Below are positions 1 to 8,299 of a DNA stretch of 64,000 nucleotides, in pieces. The position numbers and the translations under genes were made by a program. Position 1 is the stretch's first letter, and each line of letters starts with the position of its first letter. Source of the stretch: an uncultured Actinomycetes bacterium (lineage in GTDB: Bacteria > Actinomycetota > Actinomycetes > Nanopelagicales > Nanopelagicaceae); the NCBI GenBank assembly GCA_903834145.1, contig CAILHY010000005.1, positions 43,468 through 107,467 of the forward strand. The letters are read 5' to 3'. The notes beneath the pieces are model-generated. The model was not told the origin of the DNA and made no database searches. It was given only the letters and a program-made list of their open reading frames with translations.

Positions 1-66
1 GCGGAGAACACTCAAAAGGCGGCAAAGCCATTGAAAACTGATGTGAAAGAAACCAAAAAGTCATAA
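1..66 (+). CDS. C-terminal end of an unidentified protein (partial)
   Basis: The window opens inside a reading frame that ends with TAA at 64-66. The visible 21 residues are Lys-, Ala- and Thr-rich (KAAKPLKTDVKETKKS) and look like a disordered basic tail. Nothing in them identifies a family. The frame is followed by a bidirectional terminator, which supports this being a true gene end. The start lies outside the window. Confidence 0.6.
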   Translation, partial: AENTQKAAKPLKTDVKETKKS

Positions 67-83
67 AATAGAGTCTTCCCAAT

Positions 84-124
84 AAAGAATCCCCTAGTTG
101 CATCCGGCATCTGGGGGATTCTTT
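84..124. terminator. Bidirectional rho-independent terminator
   Basis: AAAGAATCCCC (84-94) is complementary to GGGGATTCTTT (114-124). The stem has a 19-nt loop, with T residues on one side and the matching A residues on the other, so it can work in both directions. It sits between the plus-strand gene ending at 66 and the minus-strand gene ending at 124, and its right arm reaches the TAA of the latter. It is the only clear intrinsic terminator I see in the window. Confidence 0.75.
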
Positions 125-1509
125 TATGCCAAAAAGATTTTACCTGGATTCAAGATCCAATTGGGGTCAAGTGTTTTCTTAATCGCACGCATAACGGCAA
201 CAGCTTCTGCGCCAGTCTCCTCGAGTAGCGCTTCAATTTTGCCGCCGCCGATTCCGTGCTCGCCGGTACACGTGCCACCCATCGCGATAATTTTCATCGT
301 TATCTCATGCACGATCTCTCGTATTTGATCACGTTCTTCCGGTTTATTTGGATCAGTAATTATTTGGCAATGAAAATTGCCGTCGGCGACATGGCCAAGG
401 ATTGAAAATGGAAACGGGTGTTGAGAAAGGATTTCTTGAGCAAGTTCAACGGCTACGGGAAGGGCAGATAATGGAACCGCCATATCCGTGCTCACACCGC
501 GCATTCCTGGGTGCGTTGTGATCGCTGCCCAATGTGCATTATGGCGAGCTTGCCAAAGTTTGCGCCTTTCCGATTCATCACTCGTCCACTCAAAATCCGA
601 GCCGCTAAATTCAGAAACGATCTCCTTCACCGACTGCGCATCTTCAACTACACCTTGTGGGCTCCCGTGAAATTCAAAGAAGAGAGTGGGAACTTCGGGC
701 ATCAACAAATCCTCATGGGCATTGAGATTTCGAATACATTGGGCATCAAGAAATTCGCACCGAGCAATGGCTATTCCCATGCGGACAATTGCTGTTGCAG
801 CAGCCACGCCATCTGTCAAAGTGGGGAAACGAACCACTGCGGCAGCCATCTTTTCTGGAACTCCAAAAACTCGAAGAGTGAGTTCGGTGATCACGGCAAG
901 GGTGCCTTCAGAGCCAACGATGAGTTTTGTTAAGTCATATCCCGCCGACAGTTTGCGAGTACCTCGGCCGGTATGAATCACGGTGCCATCGGCCAAAACA
1001 GCCGTCATCGCCATCACATTTTCTCGCATCGAACCGTAGCGAACTGTCGTAGTACCTGCGGCGCCTGTTGCCGCCATTCCCCCTAAAGTGGCATCGGCTC
1101 CGGGATCAACGCTAAAAAAAAGTCCCTCATTCGCCAACTTCGCATTCAGCGCCAAACGCGTAACTCCTGGCTCAACTCTGACGAGTAAATCATCAGGTCG
1201 CATTTCCACGATCTTATTCATGCTTGATAAATCTAGAGAAATTCCACCGTAGAGCGGAACAACATGTCCTTCGAGCGATGTGCCCGCGCCGAATGCAACA
1301 ACAGGAATCTTTTGTTGGTTGCAGTAGGCCAACACGCGCGAAACTTCTTCCGTGGAATTCACCGGGACTACCGCCGAGGGCCTCACCGGAGGGAAGGCTG
1401 ATTCGTCATGACTATGTAGATCTAATACGGATTCATTGGTGCTCACCTTCCCAGAAATCAGATCTTGGATGCCGCTGATTTGGGAGGGATCGAGATCAAC
1501 ACGTTTCAC
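124..1509 (-). CDS. FAD-linked D-lactate/glycolate dehydrogenase (GlcD-like)
   Basis: Probable flavoprotein oxidising a D-2-hydroxyacid such as D-lactate or glycolate, passing electrons to the respiratory chain or a partner. It has 461 aa, usual for the LDHD/GlcD family. The N-terminal FAD-binding half (about 37-215) shows GAGTSLEGH (74-82) and GADATLGGMAATGA (137-150). The C-terminal FAD-oxidase half shows GHVADGNFH (near 372) and GEHGIGGGK (near 418), the family's substrate and metal region. GTG start at 1507-1509 overlaps the TGA of the upstream gene (GTGA), so the two are translationally coupled. There is no N-terminal signal. Substrate cannot be fixed from sequence; D-lactate and glycolate are equally plausible. 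Confidence 0.85.
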   Translation of the reverse strand: MKRVDLDPSQISGIQDLISGKVSTNESVLDLHSHDESAFPPVRPSAVVPVNSTEEVSRVLAYCNQQKIPVVAFGAGTSLEGHVVPLYGGISLDLSSMNKIVEMRPDDLLVRVEPGVTRLALNAKLANEGLFFSVDPGADATLGGMAATGAAGTTTVRYGSMRENVMAMTAVLADGTVIHTGRGTRKLSAGYDLTKLIVGSEGTLAVITELTLRVFGVPEKMAAAVVRFPTLTDGVAAATAIVRMGIAIARCEFLDAQCIRNLNAHEDLLMPEVPTLFFEFHGSPQGVVEDAQSVKEIVSEFSGSDFEWTSDESERRKLWQARHNAHWAAITTHPGMRGVSTDMAVPLSALPVAVELAQEILSQHPFPFSILGHVADGNFHCQIITDPNKPEERDQIREIVHEITMKIIAMGGTCTGEHGIGGGKIEALLEETGAEAVAVMRAIKKTLDPNWILNPGKIFLA

Positions 1510-4298
1510 CGACGAGTAGCCTCCTCAAGAACTTGCAGTAGGTGTACATAATCATGTCCCGTTGCCGAAGTCATTCCAATTTCGCATGGCCGGTTTGAAG
1601 ATGCGTATTTTTCAAAGGTACGTCCATTCACTTCACGTGCCTCACTTTGCGTGGCGGATGCGGTGAGTTCGGGATGAAGCATTCCTCTATCTCCTGCAAA
1701 TCCACAACATGCCCAATTCTCTGGGATTATTACTTCATTAGCAACAGCATTCCCAATCTCAATCATTGCCGCATTCAATCCCATTTGCACTCCAGAGCAG
1801 GTGGGATGAAGAACTAATGAAGCAATCTTGCGGTGAATGTGAAGCTTTGGCAGAACTATTTCTGCGATGTAGGCAACGGCATCAATAATGTTTACTTCTC
1901 CACCCATTTGTCCTAACAAACCTTCGGTACAAGAGGAAGAATCACAAACAACGGGAATCATCTCATTTCCTTTTACCCGTCCTTGTAACAGCGCACTCTT
2001 GGTCTTCTCGCTCATAAGTTCATAGCCGCGAATCAGGCCTTTCGATTTCCATGGAGTACCACAACATAGTGATGGAATGTTTTCGGGTACCCGCACCTTA
2101 ATTCCCGCCCGCTCACATAAAGATAGAAATGATTTCTCAACGCCAACAACACCCTTCGGCGCAGCAAAAAGTGAATTCACGCATGAGGGGAAATAGAGAA
2201 CATCCGCATCTTGTTGAATTTTTCCGAGGCGAGTGGATCCACCCCTAGGAAGATGCACACTCCATAACGGGAGTAAATCTTTACTAATCATGTTTCGCCC
2301 GAGTTTGTTCACGCCAAGTGTTAGCGCTTTCGGACTGCTTTTTGCAATGGATAGAGCGACGGCAATTGTTTGAGAGATTCCTCGCCAATTTCGTGCAGCA
2401 CTCAAACCGCCACGCTGCATAAGTTCTGATTGACCCTCTGCACGAAGTCTCTTGACTAATTGCCCCGTATCGATATGTACAGGACAAGACACGGCGCACA
2501 TTCCGTCCGCTGCGCACGTTTGTAGCGCTTCATAGTCAAAACGTTTCGTGAATTCTTTAACGAGATCGAAATCTCCTTCGTCCTGCGCCTTAACTGTTGC
2601 GCGCCTAATGGCTATGCGTTGGCGAGGAGTCAGAGTGAGATCTCGACTTGGGCATACAGGTTCGCAGTAACCACATTCCACACAGCGATCAACTTCGGAA
2701 TCTACTGAGGGGTTAATTTTAATATCTTGAATGTGGGCCAGTTCGTTGTCATTGATCAAGACGCCCGGGTTGAGCAAATTTTTTGGATCACAGAGTCGCT
2801 TCACTTCAATCATCACTTCATAAAGTTCATCCCCACATTGGCGGCGAACATACGGTGCCATGATTCGACCAGTGCCATGCTCGGCTTTCAAGGACCCTTC
2901 GTGACTCAACACGAGCGAGACAAGATCTTCAGTAAAGTCCTGATAGCGCTTCAAAAGTTCGGGTTGATCAAATCTTTCATTGAGTAGAAAATGCAGATTT
3001 CCATCCTTGGCATGTCCAAAAATGACGCTTCCCTCGTAGTGATGACGTTGGAAGAGGGTCGATAGGGCCATGGTTGTCTCATGAAGGGCGCCCATGGGTA
3101 CCGCAATATCTTCTAATATCGCTGAAGTTCCTGAAGGACGATTACCCGCAACTGCCGCATACAAACCTTTTCGTGCCCGCCATAATTCATTTCGAATCAC
3201 TGCCGAAGTAGACAATTGAGCATTTGAAACTGGAAGCTGGTCAAATACTCCATGTGCAAAAGCCACTTGAGCATCTAGTACGTCCTGTGTTGATGCTTGA
3301 TACTCCACCAGCAAAGCTGCGTGCTCCTGAAAGGAGACCCCTGCCAAAACGGTATCTGCCATGTGTTCATGTTGAGCAACTCGCAAAGATGCCGTGTCAA
3401 GTAACTCAATCACAGCCGCTTGTGATTCTTTAAGCGATGGCAGGGCGCGCGTAGCATCTGCCAACGTATCAAAGATGAGCAAACCTGTTGCCATCTTCTG
3501 CAATAAAGGAACTGTCCTAAAAGTTACCTCAGCAATAAATGCCAGAGTCCCTTCGCTTCCGACAATCAAATGTCCCAAAATATCGATCGGACGCGAGTAA
3601 TCGACAAAGGAATTGAGTGAGTACCCCATGGTGTTCTTAATTGCATAGAGTTTGGAAATCTTTTCAATGGAATTACCGTTGGCTAATATTCGATTTCTAA
3701 GGTTTGCTAGACCGGCATAAAGTTCTGGTTCAACCACTCGTAAATGTTCATCCGCATCACTTGTCCCAGTATCAATTACCGTCCCACTGGGCAAAACAAG
3801 AGTAAGAGAATCCAATGTGGCATAAGTGTTAAATTCAGTTCCGCACGCCATTCCACTCGAATTATTGGCAACAACTCCACCCACTGTGCAGGCAATTTCA
3901 CTTGCTGGATCGGGACCAAGTTTCCTGCCAAACTTTGCCAATGCAATATTTACTTGCTTGATCGTTGCGCCAGGTTGCACTCGAACGCGCATCCCCTCAT
4001 CGAGTACTTCAATCTCCTTGAATTTGCGGCGAGTATCGATGAGCAATCCAGATGAAATCCCCTGCCCGCTCAAACTCGTGCCACCAGAACGAAATGTCAT
4101 GCCGATTTCTTCATCATGGCTAATCCGAAAAAGTTGACCGACCTCTGCCGCGGTCTCTGGACGAACAACCACGGTAGGAGTGAGCGCATAGTGAGAGGCA
4201 TCCCCGGCCATCGCCGTTCTTTCGAATATTTCAGGGAAAATTCCGCCAGGAACTGCTCGCTCGAGCGCAGTTAAAAGAGAGCTCGACGTCATCGGCAT
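1506..4298 (-). CDS. FAD-linked oxidase fused to Fe-S/CCG domains (D-lactate dehydrogenase type)
   Basis: A three-part respiratory 2-hydroxyacid dehydrogenase of about 930 aa. An FAD-binding domain (about 40-240, SGGTSLSGQG) is followed by an FAD-oxidase C domain (about 260-510, FGHAKDGNLHF and EHGTGR). Next come two 4Fe-4S motifs (CVECGYCEPVCPS near 540 and CAADGMCAVSCP near 600) and CCG cysteine-rich modules (CCGTPWK, CCGFAGDRG), as in Dld/GlcF-type subunits. The fusion can move electrons from flavin through Fe-S clusters to quinone. The first ATG at 4296-4298 directly abuts GAAAGGG; a second in-frame ATG at 4290-4292 is spaced about 6 nt from it and may be the real start (928 aa). It is the first gene of a two-gene operon with the GlcD-like gene. 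Confidence 0.88.
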   Translation of the reverse strand: MPMTSSSLLTALERAVPGGIFPEIFERTAMAGDASHYALTPTVVVRPETAAEVGQLFRISHDEEIGMTFRSGGTSLSGQGISSGLLIDTRRKFKEIEVLDEGMRVRVQPGATIKQVNIALAKFGRKLGPDPASEIACTVGGVVANNSSGMACGTEFNTYATLDSLTLVLPSGTVIDTGTSDADEHLRVVEPELYAGLANLRNRILANGNSIEKISKLYAIKNTMGYSLNSFVDYSRPIDILGHLIVGSEGTLAFIAEVTFRTVPLLQKMATGLLIFDTLADATRALPSLKESQAAVIELLDTASLRVAQHEHMADTVLAGVSFQEHAALLVEYQASTQDVLDAQVAFAHGVFDQLPVSNAQLSTSAVIRNELWRARKGLYAAVAGNRPSGTSAILEDIAVPMGALHETTMALSTLFQRHHYEGSVIFGHAKDGNLHFLLNERFDQPELLKRYQDFTEDLVSLVLSHEGSLKAEHGTGRIMAPYVRRQCGDELYEVMIEVKRLCDPKNLLNPGVLINDNELAHIQDIKINPSVDSEVDRCVECGYCEPVCPSRDLTLTPRQRIAIRRATVKAQDEGDFDLVKEFTKRFDYEALQTCAADGMCAVSCPVHIDTGQLVKRLRAEGQSELMQRGGLSAARNWRGISQTIAVALSIAKSSPKALTLGVNKLGRNMISKDLLPLWSVHLPRGGSTRLGKIQQDADVLYFPSCVNSLFAAPKGVVGVEKSFLSLCERAGIKVRVPENIPSLCCGTPWKSKGLIRGYELMSEKTKSALLQGRVKGNEMIPVVCDSSSCTEGLLGQMGGEVNIIDAVAYIAEIVLPKLHIHRKIASLVLHPTCSGVQMGLNAAMIEIGNAVANEVIIPENWACCGFAGDRGMLHPELTASATQSEAREVNGRTFEKYASSNRPCEIGMTSATGHDYVHLLQVLEEATRR

Positions 4299-4380
4299 CC
4301 CTTTCTTCTATTCCTTTTATAGGTTGAATAAACTTGCGTCAGTATACTGAGACATCGAAAATACTTTTGAGAGGCAGAGA

Positions 4381-5142
4381 ATGGCTGATTTTAATAAGGA
4401 TTTCGAGGGCCTGCGGGCAATAGTGACCGGTGGGGCAAGCGGAATCGGCGCCGCCACCGCTTCAATGTTGTTCTCACGCGGAGCTCGCGTCAGCGTCCTT
4501 GATCGCCAGGAGCCATTAAATCCAGTCAATGGAATTCACTATCTTTCATGCGACATCCAAGATAGATCCAGCGTCGAGAAATCGGTGCATACAAGTGCAT
4601 CGACAATGGGTGGTCTTGACATTGTGATCAACAATGCAGGCATCGGGGCCGCTGGCGCCGTAGACGCCAATGATGATGCGGAATGGCATCGAGTCCTGGA
4701 TGTGAATGTTGTTGGCACGGCACGAGTATGCGCTGCTGCGCTCGCCTATCTACGTCAATCCTCATCAGCATCGATCGTGAATGTCAGTTCACTTGTTGCG
4801 CTGGCTGGAATACCCCAAAGAGTTCTCTATGCTGCAACAAAAGGCGCCATCTACGCACTCACTCTTTCTATGGCGGCTGATCATGTGAAAGAAGGCATTC
4901 GGGTTAATTGCGTTCTACCCGGTACCGCAGATACTCCCTGGGTCGCGCGTTTGCTTTCAGCGTCTCCTGATCCTGCAGCAATGGAAAAAGCGCTGATTGC
5001 TCGACAGCCATTAGGCAGACTTGTTAACCCGCAGGAGATAGCTTTTGCTATCTGTTACCTAGCGAGCCCGCTTGCAGGATCTACAACAGGAACTGGATTG
5101 GGCGTGGATGGCGGAATCATGGGGCTTCGAATTCCTCAATAA
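4381..5142 (+). CDS. SDR-family NAD(P)-dependent oxidoreductase
   Basis: Classical short-chain dehydrogenase of 253 aa. Visible motifs are the Rossmann TGGASGIG near residue 17, NNAGIG near 84, the Ser of NVSSLVAL, the YAATK active site near 150, and PGTADTPW after it. The C-terminal GTGLGVDGG is the usual end of this fold. Substrate is unknown; sugars, hydroxyacids and acyl chains are all used by relatives. Start ATG 4381 has GAGAGG 6 nt upstream. It is transcribed away from the FAD oxidase operon across an 82-bp divergent region, so the three may be co-expressed. Confidence 0.85.
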   Translation: MADFNKDFEGLRAIVTGGASGIGAATASMLFSRGARVSVLDRQEPLNPVNGIHYLSCDIQDRSSVEKSVHTSASTMGGLDIVINNAGIGAAGAVDANDDAEWHRVLDVNVVGTARVCAAALAYLRQSSSASIVNVSSLVALAGIPQRVLYAATKGAIYALTLSMAADHVKEGIRVNCVLPGTADTPWVARLLSASPDPAAMEKALIARQPLGRLVNPQEIAFAICYLASPLAGSTTGTGLGVDGGIMGLRIPQ

Positions 5143-5186
5143 TAAAGAATAATAAAAAATAATGAAGAATAATAAAGAATAATGAA
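5141..5186. repeat. Tandem 10-bp A-rich repeat, about 4.6 copies
   Basis: Decamers AATAAAGAAT, AATAAAAAAT, AATGAAGAAT, AATAAAGAAT and partial AATGAAG run head to tail from 5141. The consensus is AATRAAGAAT. The period is close to one helical turn, so A-tracts are phased. The array fills the whole gap between the SDR stop (5140-5142) and the stop of the convergent membrane-protein gene (5188-5190). Confidence 0.9.
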
Positions 5187-5187
5187 G

Positions 5188-5871
5188 TTAGTGCAAGATA
5201 TTTACAGCGCGAGCAATTACCAGTCCTACAATCAAAAGCGCAGTCATGGACTGTACCAACATCAACATTTTTGCCCATCGAGTCAGCGGCATGACATCAG
5301 TCGGGCTAAATGCACTGGCATTCGTGAAAGAGGTGTAGAGATAATCAAAAAACTTAGGGTGCCAATCTTTCCTCGCATAACTGGGGTCTGACATCTGCGG
5401 GAATATGAAATCTGGATATGGATGAGTGGCTTGAGCTCTCTTGCCAGGCCCTCCACGATCTAGCTCCCAAAACCACAAAGCGAAAACAACTACATTGGTA
5501 AGCCAGATGGATCCACCAGATAAAAGAAGGCTCCGAGCATCCGTCACGCCACGCGTGATAATCGCATCAATAAGCTTAATCGCCGATGCAGTATTGGAAA
5601 GAGTCATGATGCCCACGAGCACTAGCCCAAGAGCCCTTGTTGGTGCTACATGCAAAGAAATTCGACGTGGATTAAATGCAAATACCGCCACGAGCAAGAC
5701 CGCTTCAACGAAACAAAAAACTGATTGAAACGAGAGCGAAAGAGCACTGGGCAATACATACTGCAAGGTGATGACCAGCAGGACAATAATGGAGATTGGC
5801 CACCGATGCTCCCCCATATGTGGGCGATGCCAGTGAGGTTTCTCTAATCCGGAACCGAAAGCGCTTGTCAT
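5188..5871 (-). CDS. Integral membrane protein of unknown function
   Basis: 227 aa with about five hydrophobic segments: near 25-43, 48-66, 80-98, 118-135 and a last one near 205-223. A soluble loop (about 140-180) carries the dibasic stretch GGPGKRAQ and WHPKFFDYLYTSF. The pattern YLYTSFTNASAFSPTD before the last helix resembles a pore-loop region of two-helix ion channels, but no selectivity filter is visible, so I do not call it a channel. ATG at 5869-5871; an alternative -10-like TAACCT lies 8 nt upstream. It is convergent with the SDR and divergent from the next gene. Confidence 0.7.
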   Translation of the reverse strand: MTSAFGSGLEKPHWHRPHMGEHRWPISIIVLLVITLQYVLPSALSLSFQSVFCFVEAVLLVAVFAFNPRRISLHVAPTRALGLVLVGIMTLSNTASAIKLIDAIITRGVTDARSLLLSGGSIWLTNVVVFALWFWELDRGGPGKRAQATHPYPDFIFPQMSDPSYARKDWHPKFFDYLYTSFTNASAFSPTDVMPLTRWAKMLMLVQSMTALLIVGLVIARAVNILH

Positions 5872-5927
5872 AGGCCATTAGGTTAGCAATAAAGGGTGTT
5901 GGAAAGAGTGATGGAGTATCTTGGAGA

Positions 5928-5933
5928 TATCGT
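5928..5933 (+). promoter_or_regulatory. -10 box TATCGT, probable leaderless transcript
   Basis: TATCGT ends 6 nt before the ATG at 5940 (spacer TTCTCT), which would place the transcription start at or next to the start codon. No Shine-Dalgarno sequence is present. Confidence 0.5.
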
Positions 5934-5939
5934 TTCTCT

Positions 5940-6329
5940 ATGAACGCAATATCTGCCTTTAATAAGAAGCTTGCCGCAAGCATTACATCAATGGTGAGCA
6001 CCATGTGGTGTGCCTACATCTTTGCCCTCATCGCACTGATATCGCTCCCTGGAGCAATAAAATCTGGGGACACCATCGTCATCGTCTCATGGGTTGCCCA
6101 AACTTTTCTTCAACTTGTCTTGCTTTCAATCATCATGGTCGGTCAAAATGTTCAGTCAGAAAGCGTCGAACAAAAAATCAATGAAACCCATGCAGCGAGC
6201 CTCGGAGAGTTCGAGCTTGCCAAGGAGGCTCGATCAATCGCGAATGAAGAATTACGCGAATTGAAGAAAATTTCATCTGAGGTCCATCAACTACTACGCG
6301 ACCTTGAACGGAAAATTGCACTTCCTTGA
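5940..6329 (+). CDS. Small membrane protein with C-terminal coiled coil
   Basis: 129 aa. Residues about 22-42 and 47-67 form two transmembrane helices (YIFALIALISLPGAI and VAQTFLQLVLLSIIMVGQN). Residues about 75-125 are charged and heptad-like (EFELAKEARSIANEELRELKKI), predicting a cytoplasmic coiled coil. The first hydrophobic stretch resembles small DUF1003-like membrane proteins, but the match is loose. It lies 40 bp upstream of TerC on the same strand and may be co-transcribed with it. Function unknown. Confidence 0.75.
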   Translation: MNAISAFNKKLAASITSMVSTMWCAYIFALIALISLPGAIKSGDTIVIVSWVAQTFLQLVLLSIIMVGQNVQSESVEQKINETHAASLGEFELAKEARSIANEELRELKKISSEVHQLLRDLERKIALP

Positions 6330-6369
6330 CCTGTAATTGCCCAACCTATGAGCATGGCAGACTTCTCCC

Positions 6370-7275
6370 ATGATCTCATTGACGACCTGGGTTTTGACCA
6401 TTGCGATATTGGCTTTAGTGATCGCGTTTGATCTTGGTCTGGCGATTCTTAGGCGAGATAAGGAAACATCTGTTCTGGAGGCGGCTTTCTGGACCGTCTT
6501 CTATATTGGGGCGGCAATAGTTTTTGGGTACTTTCTACCCCATTGGGCATCGGCTCAAGGTCAGAAAGAATTCTTTGCTGGATGGCTCACTGAATACGCG
6601 CTTTCGGTTGACAACATTTTTGTCTTCATCATCATCTTGGGTCACTTGCATGTGAAGAAGGAGAAACAGCAACTCGTTCTACTCCTTGGGATCATGCTTA
6701 CCATCGCAATCCGAGGCGCATTGATCCCTCTGGGCGCTGCGTTGATTTCTCGCTTTGCCAGTGTTTTCTTTATTTTCGGTGCCTTCCTCATCTACACCTC
6801 GGTCGAGCTATACAGGGGCAGCAGTGATGAAGAGGAGTGGAAAGAAGGGCGGATTGTCGCAAAAATGCGAGCACGCGGTGTCAGCACCTTCGCAATTGCA
6901 CTCGTTGCTCTGGGAATCACAAACCTAATCTTCTCCTTGGACTCCATCCCAGCCATCTTTGGGTTAACCAAGAATCCTTATATTGTGACAACGGCCAACG
7001 TTTTTGCTCTCATGGGACTTCGTCAACTCTACTTTTTACTTGAAGGTCTATTGAAGAGACTTATCTTTCTCTCTAAGGGCTTATCTATAATTTTGGCGTT
7101 CATCGGCGTCAAAATGATTTTCGAAGCCCTCCATGGCATAGGCGTAGATGCTGTGCTTGGCATACGTGTTCCGCAAGTTTCTTTGGAATTTAGTTTAGGC
7201 GCAATCATCACCTGCCTAATTGTTACTACGGTTGCAAGTCTTACTGCGACTCACGGCATTGCAGGTGCTGAGTAA
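6370..7275 (+). CDS. TerC/Alx-family membrane protein
   Basis: 301 aa with about eight hydrophobic helices. It carries the two TerC signature motifs in membrane segments: SVDNIFVFIIILGH (near 78-91) and SLDSIPAIFGLT (near 189-200). Their acidic residues are proposed to bind metal. TerC/Alx proteins are linked to manganese export, metallation of exported proteins and tellurite resistance. The start ATG 6370 has no Shine-Dalgarno sequence. I looked for a yybP-ykoY manganese riboswitch in the 40-bp leader and it is too short to hold one. Only 4 bp separate its stop from the convergent hibernation-factor gene. Confidence 0.88.
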   Translation: MISLTTWVLTIAILALVIAFDLGLAILRRDKETSVLEAAFWTVFYIGAAIVFGYFLPHWASAQGQKEFFAGWLTEYALSVDNIFVFIIILGHLHVKKEKQQLVLLLGIMLTIAIRGALIPLGAALISRFASVFFIFGAFLIYTSVELYRGSSDEEEWKEGRIVAKMRARGVSTFAIALVALGITNLIFSLDSIPAIFGLTKNPYIVTTANVFALMGLRQLYFLLEGLLKRLIFLSKGLSIILAFIGVKMIFEALHGIGVDAVLGIRVPQVSLEFSLGAIITCLIVTTVASLTATHGIAGAE

Positions 7276-7279
7276 TTAT

Positions 7280-7621
7280 TTACTCGGAAACTGCCTTCTT
7301 TCGCACAGAGTCATGACCGATATCTTTTGAACGTTCATGAATTTTTCGTAATTGCAATTCAAAACTTCTGATCGCGAGATCAAAAGCTGCAAGGTCATTG
7401 AATGCAGCAGCTTCTGCGCGAATTAATGGACCGGCACCGCGAGAGGTGAGTATTACACGGTGAGATAATTTTCCTTGCTTGGGATTGGCTTCATGAATTA
7501 CTTCAATTTCAACGCGATCGATAGCCACACTAAATCGATCCATAGAAATCAATTTTCCCTCGGCAATCTCTTGAAAATCAGAGGCTACTTGAGCATTTCG
7601 TGTATGGAGAACAATGTTCAT
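7280..7621 (-). CDS. hpf: Ribosome hibernation promoting factor, short form
   Basis: 113 aa protein of the HPF/RaiA (sigma-54 modulation) family, which binds the 30S decoding region and inactivates idle ribosomes. MNIVLHTRNAQVASDFQEIA is the first beta strand and helix; VEIEVIHEANPK and VILTSRGAGPLIRAEA follow, then a helix (FDLAIRSFELQLRKIHER). The sequence stops shortly after this domain, so the C-terminal dimerisation domain of long HPF is absent. Most actinobacterial HPFs are long (over 200 aa) and lie beside secA; this one is short and about 11 kb from secA. AAGGAG lies 7 nt before the ATG. Confidence 0.85.
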   Translation of the reverse strand: MNIVLHTRNAQVASDFQEIAEGKLISMDRFSVAIDRVEIEVIHEANPKQGKLSHRVILTSRGAGPLIRAEAAAFNDLAAFDLAIRSFELQLRKIHERSKDIGHDSVRKKAVSE

Positions 7622-7726
7622 TACTTCTCTCCTTAACTATTAAGTTCTTGCTTGATGTAACAATGCCACAATTCCATGCTCCCTGCTATGGGATGCACCG
7701 AGAAATCACTGTGAGATTAAAGAGGG

Positions 7727-8104
7727 TTAGAAAGGCAAAACCCCCACAATGAGCGTGAGCACAATCGCGATCGCTAGGCTTTGCAGGAGAATTCGGATTG
7801 CAGTTGCTCTGTCTTGGGCTCTACTTGCAGGGTCTGAAACTCGCGCTATGGATCCGAGAGAACCAAAATTGAAGGTTCCCATGAAGCCAAATGCCAAACA
7901 AAATTTCTTTCGAGATTGAACCCACCCTGTTGAGGCAACCATCAGCGGCGCAAAAATTGTAAATCTCGCGCCATAGGGTGCATGTGCTGCGATGAGTCCA
8001 ACTAAAGTGACAACAGAAAATACGGATCCAAGGATGGCTACGAGTTGCCTTCTGCGAATTTCACCAACACCGATATTGCATGTACCCGCTATGTAATCAG
8101 GCAT
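7727..8104 (-). CDS. Membrane protein of unknown function
   Basis: 125 aa beginning MPDYIAGTCNIGVGEIRRR, with a Cys-Asn-Ile-Gly motif near the N-terminus and three hydrophobic helices (about 22-42, 46-64 and 105-124). The frame is open upstream to 8206, but the ATG at 8102-8104 overlaps the stop of a 49-aa gene (ATGCCTGA). This gives the usual coupled start and places the conserved-looking N-terminus correctly, so I prefer it. No family assigned. It is followed 105 bp later by hpf on the same strand. Confidence 0.7.
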   Translation of the reverse strand: MPDYIAGTCNIGVGEIRRRQLVAILGSVFSVVTLVGLIAAHAPYGARFTIFAPLMVASTGWVQSRKKFCLAFGFMGTFNFGSLGSIARVSDPASRAQDRATAIRILLQSLAIAIVLTLIVGVLPF

Positions 8105-8246
8105 CTTCAAATTCATCTTCGTCGACCCAAACATTCTGGGGGCCATCCTCTTGCTTTTCCATCCAAGAAAGGAATGACCCGACCGCACGGAAGGATAAGA
8201 CGGCAAGCGTCAATACTCCGACTAGTCGACGAGCGAATTTCAACAT
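8097..8246 (-). CDS. 49-aa single-pass microprotein with acidic tail
   Basis: Short frame ATG 8244-8246 to TGA 8097-8099. It starts MLKFARRLVG, continues with a hydrophobic stretch (VGVLTLAVLSFRAVGSFL, about 9-26), and ends in a strongly acidic tail (WVDEDEFEDA). That is the pattern of a small inner-membrane protein with positive N-terminus inside. Its stop overlaps the start of the 125-aa membrane-protein gene by 8 bp, and a -10-like box lies 6 nt before its ATG; both support it being real. I do not recognise a family. Confidence 0.6.
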   Translation of the reverse strand: MLKFARRLVGVLTLAVLSFRAVGSFLSWMEKQEDGPQNVWVDEDEFEDA

Positions 8247-8252
8247 GTGCTA

Positions 8253-8258
8253 AAAATA
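8253..8258 (-). promoter_or_regulatory. -10 box TATTTT, probable leaderless start
   Basis: On the minus strand TATTTT is followed by TAGCAC and then the ATG of the 49-aa gene at 8246. No -35 of good quality is visible. Confidence 0.4.
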
Positions 8259-8299
8259 CACCGTAATCTTTCAAAGCGCCTTCTGATTAGGTTCAAGAT

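Noticed and set aside
6330..6369. Manganese (yybP-ykoY) riboswitch before terC
   Set aside because: The gap is 40 bp and lacks the conserved motif; a riboswitch does not fit.
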